Positions 1 to 9,600 of a DNA stretch of 33,290 bases are shown one piece after another (the stretch's first letter is position 1; each line of letters begins with the position of its first letter). Source of the stretch: Flammeovirgaceae bacterium UBA2338 (GTDB lineage: Bacteria; Bacteroidota; Bacteroidia; Cytophagales; Cyclobacteriaceae). The stretch lies in the NCBI GenBank assembly GCA_002344795.1, contig DDUM01000090.1, positions 1 through 33,290 of the forward strand, given 5' to 3'. The position numbers and the translations under genes were made by a program. The notes under the pieces are model-generated. The model did not search any database. It was given only the letters and a program-made list of their open reading frames with translations, and had not been told where the DNA came from.

Positions 1-191
1 TCCCACAGCAGCATATCGCAATGTAGATCTGCAATAAAGGGAAGCGACTGGTAGGAGTTACCGGGAGTGCCTGTATAAGTGGTAGTCACTTTGTTCATTG
101 ACTTGTCCGTATACGTGGGGACAAAGCCAAACAAAATAATAAACCCTATAATAATAAAGATAAAAAATGTGTTACGGATTACTTTCAACAT
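1..191 (-). CDS. Membrane dipeptidase (peptidase M19), 5' part only, cut by window edge
   Basis: Reading the minus strand from the ATG at 191-189 gives 63 open codons that run off the window edge with no stop. Residues 5-25 form one hydrophobic segment, either a signal peptide or a membrane anchor. Residues 50-63 read LPFIADLHCDMLLW, the N-terminal zinc-site signature of M19 (renal or membrane) dipeptidases, with His57 and Asp59 forming the H-x-D metal motif. Family members hydrolyse dipeptides, including Cys-Gly, with a two-zinc site. The TonB-dependent receptor gene ends 64 bp upstream on the same strand, so the two may be co-transcribed. A second, complete M19 gene lies at 26934-27992, but its H-x-D motif is altered. 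The family call rests on this one signature because the rest of the protein is outside the window. Confidence 0.8.
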   Translation of the reverse strand, partial: MLKVIRNTFFIFIIIGFIILFGFVPTYTDKSMNKVTTTYTGTPGNSYQSLPFIADLHCDMLLW

Positions 192-255
192 GACTTACCG
201 GGATTCAACCCAAGTTAAAAGAATTGTTATGAAGTTAAAAGCCGGTGATTACTAC

Positions 256-2664
256 TTAAAATTCCCCTTCTTCCATGTCACTGTCATCCCGCTCATTTCC
301 GCCTCTTTGTTTCTTTTGATTGATGCGGTAGGTAAATGAAAGACGCACTTGTCTCGATCTCCATTGAAATTCAGATATTTCACTAAAATTTTCGGTAAGT
401 GTAGTGCCGCGGTATTTTTGTGTGTTGAGTATATCTCTCACTGTTAGGTTTAGGGTACCTTTTCCTTTTAGCACATCCATATTGGCACCAGCATCCATTC
501 GGTACATGCTCTTTCTTGTTCCCTGAGTTTGATTTTCCGGGGCCCGGTAGTTTCCACTGAGTTGTAAATTCACTTTGTTAATTTTGAATTTACTACTCAG
601 GCGGAAGCGTGCGCTATAGGTATCTCTTTCCAGAATAATTTCATTATTACCTTCATCAACATATTTACCTACTGTTATAGCCCGATAGAAATTAGCATTT
701 CCGCTGATGCTCAGCCAGCTTGTTGGGTCTGAGTTGAAGTTGGCCTCTAATCCGTAGGCATCTTCTACACCAATGTTCCTGGTAGTCGATACGGTGGTAA
801 TGCTGTCCACCAGGGTTTGTACCCGATCCCTAACACCTGTGGCATACCTGTAGTATCCTCCAAGATAAATGGAAGATTTCTTAAGGTTGTTTAATATCCC
901 TATTTCATAGGAGTCGGTGTACTCCGGATCCAGATCTGGATTTCCCTTTCTTATGTTTCTGGGATCAGTAAATGAGGAGAAAGGATTGAGTGACCAGAAC
1001 CTTGGGCGGGAAAGGCGCCTGCTGTAACTCGCTTGCAGTGTTCTGTCGCTGTTGAGGTTATAGGATACGAACGCACTGGGAAAAGCATTGAAGTACTCCT
1101 TCTCGTTGACCTCACCCGTTGTTTGTTGAAAAGTTTTGATGAAAGTCTGCTCCACGCGAAGTCCAAGTTGATAACCCCAGGTTGGCATTTTGTTTTCAAA
1201 GATGGAATAAGCAGCCTGAACATTCTCATCATAGGTGAATGAATTGGAGAAATTAGCCAGAGGAAAGAAATTTCCATTTTCATCTATTTCTTCCACCAGA
1301 TAATCACTGTGGATTTCCCTTAAGGTTCCGCGATATCCGGCTTCAATTTTTTTACCATTTCCGAAAGGATAGACGTAATCTGCTTGCATTAACATATTCT
1401 TGTCGCCTTCCTTGTTATTGGTACGTTGGTAGAGTTCAGTAGGTAGTGACAGCAACAAGTCAGTAGATGAAATTGCAGACTTTTCTGTTTCTGAGTTATC
1501 CCTGATTTGAAATTGAGCAGTAAGTTCATGTCCTTCTCCTTCCATTTCTCGCCTGTAATTCAGTTGGTATTCCAGATTGTTGTCTATCCCATCTTCCAAA
1601 TTACTTCTCAGAGAATTATTTATAATCCCTGCATTGGGTGTCCTGTCTGTGTAGGTGATATCAGCTGTATTCTGTTCATCTGATAATCGGGTTACAGCTG
1701 ATACGGTAATTGTATTGTTGTCATTGATATGAAAATCGGTTCCAAATCTGATATTGTGCGATAAGCCGCTTCTGTTGCGATCGTTATTGATATAAGTAAA
1801 GAGTGTATCATTTGTTATCCTATCCGTAAATCCACCACCCGGGTTTTCACGGTAGTTGAGTCCATAGCTACCAAAAAGATTAAACTTACCGCTGCGATAG
1901 TTGACGTTGCCTGAAAAGCCAAGGTTATTGGGATACCCTGCATTGGCAGTAAATGACCCATGGATACCGTGCTCCTGCTCTTTCTTTAAAATGATATTAA
2001 TAATACCAGCAGAACCCTCTGCTTCATATCGCGCGGAGGGATTGGTGATCACTTCAATGCGTTCGATCAAGTCACCTTGTAACTGCCTCAGTGCATCCGG
2101 ACTGCTGATGCCTACAAGGCCGGAGGGTTTTCCATTTACCAGAATGCGCACGTTCGAACTTCCCCGAAGACTCACATTGCCATCTACATCTACTGCAATG
2201 GATGGAAGGTTGTCCAATATTTCAGAGGCATTGGAGGCCACATTGCTGAGGTCGGCAGAGACGTTGAAGATACGCTTGTCCAGTTCCAGTTGCATTTCAC
2301 CCTTCTGTCCTGATACTACTATTTCAGTAAGTAATGCTATATCTGGAAATAGGGAAATAGTTCCCAGGTTAGCAGTCGGTTTTTCTGGTGTTAGTGTAAT
2401 ATTAAAGAAGCGCGGACTATAGGAGATAAACTGAATCTTTACAATGAATTCACCTTCTTTAGCATTGATTGTGAATTGGCCACTGGCATCGGTTGTGGCT
2501 CCGCCAACAAGTGAACTATCTGGCTTGTTGAGGATGCTGGCATTAGTAAACTCCAATGGTTTTTTAGACTCACCATCAAGCACATTTCCTTCCACACGGA
2601 AGGTCTGACCATATATTTGAGATAATGAAGAGAATAATAGAAGAACGCAAAAAAAATATTTCAA
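256..2664 (-). CDS. TonB-dependent receptor, outer membrane beta-barrel family
   Basis: This 802-residue outer-membrane protein is probably a TonB-driven importer or a related barrel; its substrate cannot be read from the sequence. Residues 1-19 are a signal peptide ending in YGQ. Residues 22-110 form a carboxypeptidase-D regulatory-like beta-sandwich, as is common in Bacteroidota receptors. A plug domain follows at about 115-215 (ILDNLPSIAVDVDGNVSLRG, then RIEVITNPSARYEAEG). The rest is a long barrel rich in alternating aromatic and polar residues. The extreme C-terminus is a charged tail (KKQRGGNERDDSDMEEGEF) ending in Phe. No SusD-like partner is adjacent, so it is not a classical polysaccharide-utilisation pair. 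The M19 dipeptidase gene starts 64 bp downstream, which could point to peptide uptake, but that is inference. Confidence 0.9.
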   Translation of the reverse strand: MKYFFCVLLLFSSLSQIYGQTFRVEGNVLDGESKKPLEFTNASILNKPDSSLVGGATTDASGQFTINAKEGEFIVKIQFISYSPRFFNITLTPEKPTANLGTISLFPDIALLTEIVVSGQKGEMQLELDKRIFNVSADLSNVASNASEILDNLPSIAVDVDGNVSLRGSSNVRILVNGKPSGLVGISSPDALRQLQGDLIERIEVITNPSARYEAEGSAGIINIILKKEQEHGIHGSFTANAGYPNNLGFSGNVNYRSGKFNLFGSYGLNYRENPGGGFTDRITNDTLFTYINNDRNRSGLSHNIRFGTDFHINDNNTITVSAVTRLSDEQNTADITYTDRTPNAGIINNSLRSNLEDGIDNNLEYQLNYRREMEGEGHELTAQFQIRDNSETEKSAISSTDLLLSLPTELYQRTNNKEGDKNMLMQADYVYPFGNGKKIEAGYRGTLREIHSDYLVEEIDENGNFFPLANFSNSFTYDENVQAAYSIFENKMPTWGYQLGLRVEQTFIKTFQQTTGEVNEKEYFNAFPSAFVSYNLNSDRTLQASYSRRLSRPRFWSLNPFSSFTDPRNIRKGNPDLDPEYTDSYEIGILNNLKKSSIYLGGYYRYATGVRDRVQTLVDSITTVSTTRNIGVEDAYGLEANFNSDPTSWLSISGNANFYRAITVGKYVDEGNNEIILERDTYSARFRLSSKFKINKVNLQLSGNYRAPENQTQGTRKSMYRMDAGANMDVLKGKGTLNLTVRDILNTQKYRGTTLTENFSEISEFQWRSRQVRLSFTYRINQKKQRGGNERDDSDMEEGEF

Positions 2665-2705
2665 AACAATGACCTTTGGTGACTTGAATTACTTTTATGT
2701 AAACA

Positions 2706-2713
2706 CAAAAATA
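2706..2713 (-). promoter_or_regulatory. Possible Bacteroidota -7 element for the TonB-dependent receptor gene
   Basis: On the minus strand this octamer reads TATTTTTG and fits the Bacteroidota -7 consensus TAnnTTTG. It lies 42 nt upstream of the receptor start codon. I see no good TTTG -33 element at the expected distance, so the call is tentative. Confidence 0.35.
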
Positions 2714-2863
2714 CCCATAAGGTTTCGGAAATATGGTTTTACTTCCCTTGTAGGACTGCTTTTTCGATCGTTTAGGACAAAAATTGGATTAACGGTACAA
2801 TCACATCTATACATGCTAAGCGATATGGAGGTAAAATATTATTTTCACGCCAAATTATAATTT

Positions 2864-3160
2864 ATGAATAAGAATTTGTCACGACTGAGGATTATTGGGA
2901 TAGCTGAAGGTATCAGTTATTTGTTGCTGTTAGGCGTGTGTATGCCGTTGAAATATATTTTTTATATCCCGGAGCCTACTTTTTATATTGGTATGGCTCA
3001 TGGTATCCTGTTTATAGTGTATTGTTTGTTTGTTTTGCTTGTAGCTTATCAACTCAAATGGAGTTACATCACCATCTTTTGGGCGTTATTGGCTTCGCTG
3101 TTGCCCTTTGGTCCATTTGTGGCTGATCGAAAAATATTTAGTGTTCAACACACGTCTTGA
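2864..3160 (+). CDS. DUF3817 family small integral membrane protein
   Basis: This 98-residue inner-membrane protein resembles DUF3817. The family pattern is an N-terminal LRIIGIAEGISYLLLL segment, a proline-containing loop, then a GMAHGILFIVYC segment. Three hydrophobic helices lie at about residues 10-30, 40-63 and 66-88. The family has no established function and is often found as a stand-alone small membrane protein. The ATG start has no strong ribosome-binding site, which is normal in this phylum. The preceding 199 bp hold only the candidate promoter of the divergent receptor gene. The next gene begins 154 bp downstream with no sign of an operon. Confidence 0.8.
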   Translation: MNKNLSRLRIIGIAEGISYLLLLGVCMPLKYIFYIPEPTFYIGMAHGILFIVYCLFVLLVAYQLKWSYITIFWALLASLLPFGPFVADRKIFSVQHTS

Positions 3161-3314
3161 AAGGAAATAATAATTGCCTGTAGGATGTCATTCACGAGTT
3201 AGCGCATTTCCTCTATTCGGAGAAATACCAATAAAATTACCCATATATAGATAAGCCTGTTATTTATTTGAAGTGAGTATACTTACCTTAGTTACTTTCT
3301 TGACCACACTATTC

Positions 3315-4064
3315 ATGGAATCTAAAACTGACCCCCGTCTTGCCGTATTAATTGATGCTGATAATATTCCTTATGCCAACGTAAAGGAGATGCTGGGAGA
3401 AATTGCGAAATATGGCACACCTACTTTTAAAAGGATTTATGGTGACTGGACCAAACCGACTGCCTCTGGCTGGAAGACTGTTTTATTAGAGCATGCGATC
3501 ACACCTGTCCAGCAGTATGCTTATACTACAGGAAAGAATGCTACCGATAGTGCTATGATTATTGATGCAATGGATATTCTCTATTCCGGTAGAGTAGATG
3601 GCTTTTGCATTGTATCAAGTGACAGTGACTTTACAAGGTTAGCCACACGACTGCGCGAAGCAGGTATGAAAGTAATCGGTATCGGAGAAAAGAAAACACC
3701 AAAGCCTTTCATCTCTGCTTGTGAAAAATTCATCTATCTCGAGATTTTGAAACCAAGCGGTGAATCCAAAGGTTCCGATAAAAAAACCAAAGACAAAAAG
3801 GGAAATGAGAAAACAGTTGACGAGGTAGATGATAAGCTCATAAGGATGATCAGGAGTTCTATCAATGACCTTGCTGACGAAAATGGCTGGGTTTTTCTGG
3901 GAGAGTTGGGAAGTTTGTTGTTAAAGAAACACCCCAATTTTGATCCCAGGAATTATGGCTTTAGTAAAATGCTTCCCTTAATTAAAAGCATCGACAAGAT
4001 TGAAGTGGATGAACGGGATTCCGGGAATAAAAATATAAAACTGGTCTACGTTAGAATAAAGTGA
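3315..4064 (+). CDS. NYN domain (PIN-like) putative RNase with C-terminal OST-HTH/LOTUS domain
   Basis: This is a 249-residue cytoplasmic protein. Residues 7-145 are a NYN domain: the acidic residues expected of this metal-dependent nuclease fold are visible as Asp14 and Asp16 in VLIDADN, Asp78 in KNATDSA, and Asp103 and Asp105 in SSDSDF. A lysine-rich linker (about 150-168) leads to an OST-HTH/LOTUS domain (170-249), seen in NGWVFLGELGSLLLKK and NYGFSKMLPLI. LOTUS domains bind RNA or G-quadruplex nucleic acid, and NYN-LOTUS pairs also occur in eukaryotic RNA regulators such as MARF1. The frame extends upstream to a GTG at 3273, but the family's conserved N-terminus begins near the ATG at 3315, so I chose that start. 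The RNA target is unknown. Confidence 0.85.
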   Translation: MESKTDPRLAVLIDADNIPYANVKEMLGEIAKYGTPTFKRIYGDWTKPTASGWKTVLLEHAITPVQQYAYTTGKNATDSAMIIDAMDILYSGRVDGFCIVSSDSDFTRLATRLREAGMKVIGIGEKKTPKPFISACEKFIYLEILKPSGESKGSDKKTKDKKGNEKTVDEVDDKLIRMIRSSINDLADENGWVFLGELGSLLLKKHPNFDPRNYGFSKMLPLIKSIDKIEVDERDSGNKNIKLVYVRIK

Positions 4065-4145
4065 ACAGAACAGGTAGGATACAAATCATTTTATTAGTCG
4101 TTAGTTTTATTTATTCTTGTTTTTCTTCCATTTTAATCTATTTCC

Positions 4146-5192
4146 ATGGCATCAGAACAGCCTCTTTTTTTAAAAAACCTCTGGTATTTCGCCTTTCATG
4201 GTTCTCAAATCAAGAGAGGTAAGTTGGTTCAAAAAGAAATTCTGGGCGAACGCATTGTATTTGGCAGGGATAACGAAGGCCATCCGTTTGCCTTGAAAGA
4301 CAACTGCCCGCACAGGGGAGTGCCTTTATCAGCAGGTTGGTTTGATGGCGAGACCATCCAATGCTGTTATCACGGTTGGAAGTTTAATTGCTCTGGTACC
4401 TGTACAGGTATTCCTGCAATGGCCGATGATAAGTTCGATGTAAGCAAGATTAAGGTTTATGAATATCCTTGCAAAGAGATTAGCAATACCATTTGGGTTT
4501 ATATACCACAGAATAAATTGAAGCTGGAGGGAGCCGAAGAAAGGCTGCCTAATTTGTTAATCGATGCAGATAAAAAATTCCTTCATGTTGAAACGGTGAC
4601 CATGCCTACCAATATAGATCATTCGGTGATTGGCCTGATTGATCCTGCCCATGTTACGTTCGTACACCAATCCTGGTTTTGGCGCTCGAGCAAAAGTCTG
4701 AAATTAAAGGAAAAGAACTTTGTGCCTGATGATCTTGGTTTTAAAATGGCCAGACATAAACCGTCTTCTAATTCTAAAGGCTATTCTGTTTTGAAGGGAG
4801 GTACCAGCACCGAGATCAATTTCCAGTTGCCCGGCAATCGTTTAGAGCACATTCAGGTGGGTAAAAATGAAATTGTTTCAATCACAACGTTGACTCCAGT
4901 CAACGAAAACGAAACAGAACTCAATCACATCTTTTATACAACCATAGGGCTGGCCAAAGTACTTTGGACGCCACTCAAAAGCCTTGGAAAAACCTTTATC
5001 GGACAGGATTTGGGTGTGTTTCATAAACTAAGAGAGGGATTGGATACCAACCCCACCTTGATGTTGATTGGCGATCCGGATACACAAGCCAAATGGTATT
5101 ATGAATTAAAGAAAAGCTGGCACAAGTCCATTGAGGAGAAAAGTACTTTTGTTAATCCGCTACAACCGCAGACACTTCGATGGGTGACTTAA
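4146..5192 (+). CDS. Rieske [2Fe-2S] non-heme iron oxygenase, alpha-subunit type
   Basis: This 348-residue enzyme carries both hallmarks of aromatic-ring-hydroxylating oxygenases and demethylases. The N-terminal Rieske site has Cys54-x-His56 and Cys73-x-x-His76 as [2Fe-2S] ligands. The catalytic domain has the mononuclear-iron motif Asp166-x2-His169-x4-His174 (IDPAHVTFVH). The layout resembles the vanillate-demethylase and pheophorbide-oxygenase-like branch. The family uses O2 and reducing equivalents from a reductase to hydroxylate or demethylate a substrate. No ferredoxin or reductase gene is adjacent, so electrons must come from elsewhere and the substrate is unknown. The ATG at 4146 directly precedes the conserved domain. 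The stop overlaps the end of the convergent antiporter gene by 4 nt. Confidence 0.88.
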   Translation: MASEQPLFLKNLWYFAFHGSQIKRGKLVQKEILGERIVFGRDNEGHPFALKDNCPHRGVPLSAGWFDGETIQCCYHGWKFNCSGTCTGIPAMADDKFDVSKIKVYEYPCKEISNTIWVYIPQNKLKLEGAEERLPNLLIDADKKFLHVETVTMPTNIDHSVIGLIDPAHVTFVHQSWFWRSSKSLKLKEKNFVPDDLGFKMARHKPSSNSKGYSVLKGGTSTEINFQLPGNRLEHIQVGKNEIVSITTLTPVNENETELNHIFYTTIGLAKVLWTPLKSLGKTFIGQDLGVFHKLREGLDTNPTLMLIGDPDTQAKWYYELKKSWHKSIEEKSTFVNPLQPQTLRWVT

Positions 5193-6451
5193 TCTTTAGG
5201 GTTCAGCCTGCTCAGTTCCTCGTCCAGTTGCTTTAGGTCTGTAAACTCCAGGCGATCTACCACTTCCGGTTCATTGCCTTTCCATATCATTCCTACAGTC
5301 ATGATTACTCCTGTAATAAGGATCGTATACAGCAATATGCCGCTGCTAAAGCTGTCTTGAATAAAAACAGGAGGAATACCAAAAAACAATAGTACGGTGA
5401 TCAGCCCCCTTGGGGCAATGAATAACTCGGGTAGAATACTTTTGAAAAATGGCCGTAAACAAATAAATCGAATCAGATAAAGCGCAGCGGTAATACTGAG
5501 ACTGATGATTAAGGTGTTAATATCCAGCAAAGATTGTAAGTCCAACGTAAGACCAAAGACGACAAAAAAGAAAGTTCTTACTATGAATGCAGACTCTAAT
5601 GTGACGAGATGAAACTCTTTGTTGATTCGGATTAAGACAGCTTCATCAATAAAACGCCTGAGCTTTCCTGCGAAGAAAATCTTGTAATTGCTCAGCGTAA
5701 GCCCAAAGACGAGAATGACAATTAACGATGATAAGTGGAATACTTTACCAATACTATAAAGCAGAATGAGCGCTGAGATCAGGAGAAAGAGGTGTGCGTT
5801 TTCTGTGATGCGCTGGAAAAGCAATACCAGTAGGTAGCTTGCAATAATGGACAAACCAATGGTGAGACTAACATTAATAGTAATTTCCTTTACCAAATCC
5901 ATTGGAAGTGTGGATTCATTGTTGCCTATGGCAAAATAGAAAACCATAATGCCAAGTATATCAGAGAAGGTGCTCTCGTAGATCATGAATTCTTTTTTCA
6001 TTCCGCTGAGTTGATTCACGCTGGGAATGATAATAGCGCTACTCATGATGGATAGGGGAATGGCATAAATAAATGCCGTGTAATAGCTAAATGACAAAAA
6101 GTAATTGAGTAACCAGGCTACAGCAATACACGAACCAAGTAATGCAAAAAGTGAAATGAAAAATGCTTTAATAATAAGGGTACTTTTGTCTTTGGTGAGC
6201 CGTAGGTCAAGGGCTGCTTCCAATACAATCATAATAAGCCCAACAATACCCAGCAATTGCAACAGATTAAATACATTGTTGCCTGGTGTGATATCTAATT
6301 CTTTGAGTAAAAATTGAATGCCCACCCCAAGTACAATCAGAAGCAACACACTGGGTATTTTAGTGTATTTCGAAATCATACCAAAAGAATATGAAATGAT
6401 GACTATGCTACAGATTGCAATTATATCGTAATAGGTATCCCCTGAAATCAT
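5189..6451 (-). CDS. Cation:proton antiporter, CPA family (NhaP/NHE-like)
   Basis: This 420-residue inner-membrane protein has about 12-13 hydrophobic helices and no large C-terminal regulatory domain. It looks like a monovalent cation/H+ exchanger, swapping cytoplasmic Na+ or K+ for external H+. At residues 159-164 the sequence ESTFSD occupies the place of the conserved E-S-x-x-N-D motif of CPA1 exchangers. The Asp is kept, but the usual Asn is Ser. The gene is divergent from the giant cotransporter-NTPase gene, with a 207-bp shared upstream region containing two inverted repeats. It belongs with the surrounding ion-transport genes. Ion specificity cannot be assigned from the sequence. Confidence 0.85.
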   Translation of the reverse strand: MISGDTYYDIIAICSIVIISYSFGMISKYTKIPSVLLLIVLGVGIQFLLKELDITPGNNVFNLLQLLGIVGLIMIVLEAALDLRLTKDKSTLIIKAFFISLFALLGSCIAVAWLLNYFLSFSYYTAFIYAIPLSIMSSAIIIPSVNQLSGMKKEFMIYESTFSDILGIMVFYFAIGNNESTLPMDLVKEITINVSLTIGLSIIASYLLVLLFQRITENAHLFLLISALILLYSIGKVFHLSSLIVILVFGLTLSNYKIFFAGKLRRFIDEAVLIRINKEFHLVTLESAFIVRTFFFVVFGLTLDLQSLLDINTLIISLSITAALYLIRFICLRPFFKSILPELFIAPRGLITVLLFFGIPPVFIQDSFSSGILLYTILITGVIMTVGMIWKGNEPEVVDRLEFTDLKQLDEELSRLNPKD

Positions 6452-6497
6452 AAAGAATCTTAATAGCTTTATTGTTCGGCTTTTTTGTTTACTTCTT

Positions 6498-6520
6498 GTA
6501 CTTAATTTCTTAATTAGTAC
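6498..6520. repeat. AT-rich imperfect inverted repeat between divergent transporter genes
   Basis: GTACT at 6498-6502 and AGTAC at 6516-6520 flank two copies of AATT, giving a near-palindrome with a one-base offset. It sits 47 bp upstream of the antiporter start codon. It may be an operator or a chance AT-rich structure. Confidence 0.35.
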
Positions 6521-6583
6521 TGAGAAAGACTACAAAAGCAAAGAAAAGATAAACAGATTGAATATTCGACATTAACAATTTAT

Positions 6584-6611
6584 AAAGTCACATGAATAAG
6601 AATGTGACTTT
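6584..6611. promoter_or_regulatory. Perfect 10-bp inverted repeat upstream of the cotransporter-NTPase gene
   Basis: AAAGTCACAT (6584-6593) and its exact reverse complement ATGTGACTTT (6602-6611) are separated by 8 bp. The element ends 47 bp before the ATG of the giant gene at 6659. No T-tract follows, so it is not a typical terminator. A dimeric regulator's operator or a 5' leader hairpin fits better. Its function is inferred from symmetry and position only. Confidence 0.55.
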
Positions 6612-6658
6612 AATGAGTAAGTTAAGGTCTTAAGTCATAATTGATTATAACCTGATCC

Positions 6659-9600
6659 ATGTCTAAGGTAAGCAAGTTTGGGACGTTTGGTGGTGTTTTT
6701 GTGCCATCTATTTTAACGATCCTGGGTGTGATCATGTATCTGAGGTTGCCTATGATAGTAGGCGAGGCAGGGCTACTGATGACGCTGGGCATCATCATTG
6801 TGGCCCATATAATTTCAGTCACCACAGGTTTAAGTGTTTCCTCCATTGCCACGGATAAGAAAGTGGAGGCAGGAGGTACTTACTATATGATCTCACGAAG
6901 CCTGGGTTTGCCCATTGGGGGAACACTTGGACTCGCGCTTTTTGTGGGCTTGTCATTCAGTGTAAGTCTTTACCTGATTGGTTTTGCTGAAAGTTTTCTG
7001 GGGTATTGGGGATATGAAGTAACCATCAACACGATTCGGATAGCAGGGACCACTATTCTGGTATTGGTTACTACAATTACTTTGATAAGTACGTCACTCG
7101 CGATCAAAACGCAGTATTTTATTATGGCTGCTATTTTTTTATCGCTCCTTTCTATTGTTTTTGGAAGCCATAATTTTATTCCTGAGGCGCCAGTATTAGA
7201 TCCACCCTCTGCCGGTTTTTCTTTTATGCTTTTGTTTGGAATATTTTTTCCTGCGGTGACAGGCTTTGAAGCAGGGGTCTCTATGTCGGGTGACTTAAAA
7301 GACGCTAAGAAATCGATACCCAATGGAACGATAACCGCCATTGTAGTGGGTTTGGTGGTTTATATTTTGCTCACCTTCTTTTTTGCCTTTACTGTCGATA
7401 GCAAAGTGCTATCGAGCGATCCGCAAATACTGCTTAAGATTTCCAGAGTACCTGAATTAGTAATTGCCGGGATATGGGGCGCTACACTCTCATCGGCTTT
7501 GGGAAGTATTCTGGCTGCACCCCGGATTCTTCAGGCTACAGCCGTAGATCGGATTACTCCTCGGTTTTTCTCAAAGGGGACTCGTAAAACCAACGAACCA
7601 AGAAATGCACTCATTCTTACTTTTATCATCGCTGAGTGTGGAATACTTATTGGAGAGTTGGATGTGATTGCCAGAATCGTTTCCATTTTCTTTATCACCA
7701 CTTACGGTTTTATAAATTTAAGTTGTGCTTTTGAAAGGTGGACGAGTGCTGATTTCCGGCCAAGTTTTAAAACTCCGGTTTGGGTGAGTTTACTGGGTGC
7801 TGTCGCATGCTTTTTGGTAATGATACAACTCGACTTCATTGCTGCTTTAGGCGCTTCATTAATACTCGGTTTACTTTATTTCTACTTAAAAAGGAGAGAA
7901 TTGACCTTGTCTTCTGGGGATGCGTGGAGTGGAGTGTGGGCGTCTTTGGTGAAATCCGGATTGAAAAAACTTACCCAGGAGAGAGTTCAATCGCGAAACT
8001 GGCGACCCAATTTACTTTTGTTTGTGGGATCAGAAGAAAGAAGACCGCATCTTACCCAATTGGGCCTGGCCATTTCTGGTAAGCTGGGACTATTGTCATC
8101 ATTTGAATTGTTTGAAACTAAAAACGCCCCACTTGAAAAGGTTATTCAAGAAGAAAAAACCAATGGGGACACCATAACCTACTTTAAACATCAATACAAA
8201 TGCAGTAACATCTACAAGGCCATAGGTGATATTACTACTTTATATGGTTTTTCAGGTATTGAACCGAATACCATATTGATGGGATGGAGTGAGCGCAGGG
8301 AGAATAAGGAGGAGTTCATTGAACTGATCAAGGGATTTGAAAAGAAGAATTTAAACTCTCTCTTTCTGCATTATGATCCCATCCTGGGACTGGGAAAAAC
8401 TAAAACAATTGACATATGGTGGAGCGGGTGGGGACGCAACCTCGCATTTGCACTCAATCTGCTCAGGCACCTTACCAGTGAACCACCATGGCATAAGCCC
8501 ACCTTGAGGTTACATATTATCCAAAATCAACCGGGCGAAATTGATAAAATATATCAGCAGGTACAGCGGATATTGTCCAATTATAGAATTGATATAGCAC
8601 TGAAGGTGCATAATAATTATACAGGACAAAATAGTAAAGTTGAAATCATTGCCAAAGAATCAAAAAGAGCGGATTTAACAATTGTAGGCATTCCTGATAA
8701 TAATTATGATGATCTGGGTAACACCTACGACTACGTAACCGAATTAGGACACCACTTAGGAACTTGCTTATTTATTAATGCATCCTCTGATTTTGAATCG
8801 TATACCGTTGTTTCGGAAGAGAGTGCATTAGCAACTTTCGATGATGGACAACGCAGCCTGGTTTTACCTGACCTTGAAGAGTCACGGTATCCGCTAATAG
8901 CGGAAGACATTCGTAAAATTGATCACTACGGACGAACAACGCTAAATCTCTTTTTTGAAAAAGCGATTAAAACTTTCTTTTTGATTGATCAAAAATTTTA
9001 TTCGGGGCTGTCTGAACTTGTTTCCCAAACATCAAAAAGCATCAATCGAGCGGCAGAAATAGAACAGCCCTATAAAAAAAGTGAAGCCATTTTAAGAAGC
9101 AGGAGATACTTTATCGAAAAGATCAAGGAATTATTGATGGGTTATCAGGAAGCAGACATTAAAGCGAAGGGTGAGGCTTTGCAGTTGGGGCTGGACTGGT
9201 ATCTGGATAGACTAACTAACGATATTAATAGATTCCCGAAGCATCTTACAATTGAATACAATAAGGAGGAGTTTTTAGTGGCGTCCAATGACAATTTTTC
9301 GGAGCGCTTATTTAAACTATGGACAAGAGCAATTCATCCTTTCTCCAAAAAAACCTTGCCGGTAACCATTAAGTACAGGGAGGTGGCCATTCACTTCTTA
9401 AGAGATAATCGTTTTCATTTCCTTTCAGTGCTGATAAAGGATTTTAACAGCACTTCTAAAGAGAGCCTGGTATTGCTCTCTGATTTTATTTCCTATTGTG
9501 AGGTCAATTTTGAAAGGCTTGCATTTTCTACAGAAGACACCCATTCCACTGACGAGGTCCAGGATTTTTCAAAGACCTTATTAGAACGGATGGATAAACT

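Noticed and set aside
951..1283. 110-codon minus-strand frame inside the TonB-dependent receptor gene
   Set aside because: It is the same strand but another phase of a clearly coding gene, with no domain sense.
2669..2860. 63-codon plus-strand reading frame upstream of the DUF3817 gene
   Set aside because: No recognisable family, no signal or domain pattern, and it covers the promoter region of the divergent receptor gene.
5189..5192. 4-bp overlap of the Rieske and antiporter stop regions as an antisense control element
   Set aside because: Convergent genes with tiny overlaps are common and nothing else supports regulation.
6584..6611. Inverted repeat considered as a rho-independent terminator
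   Set aside because: No T-tract follows on either strand, and it lies upstream of a gene rather than after one.
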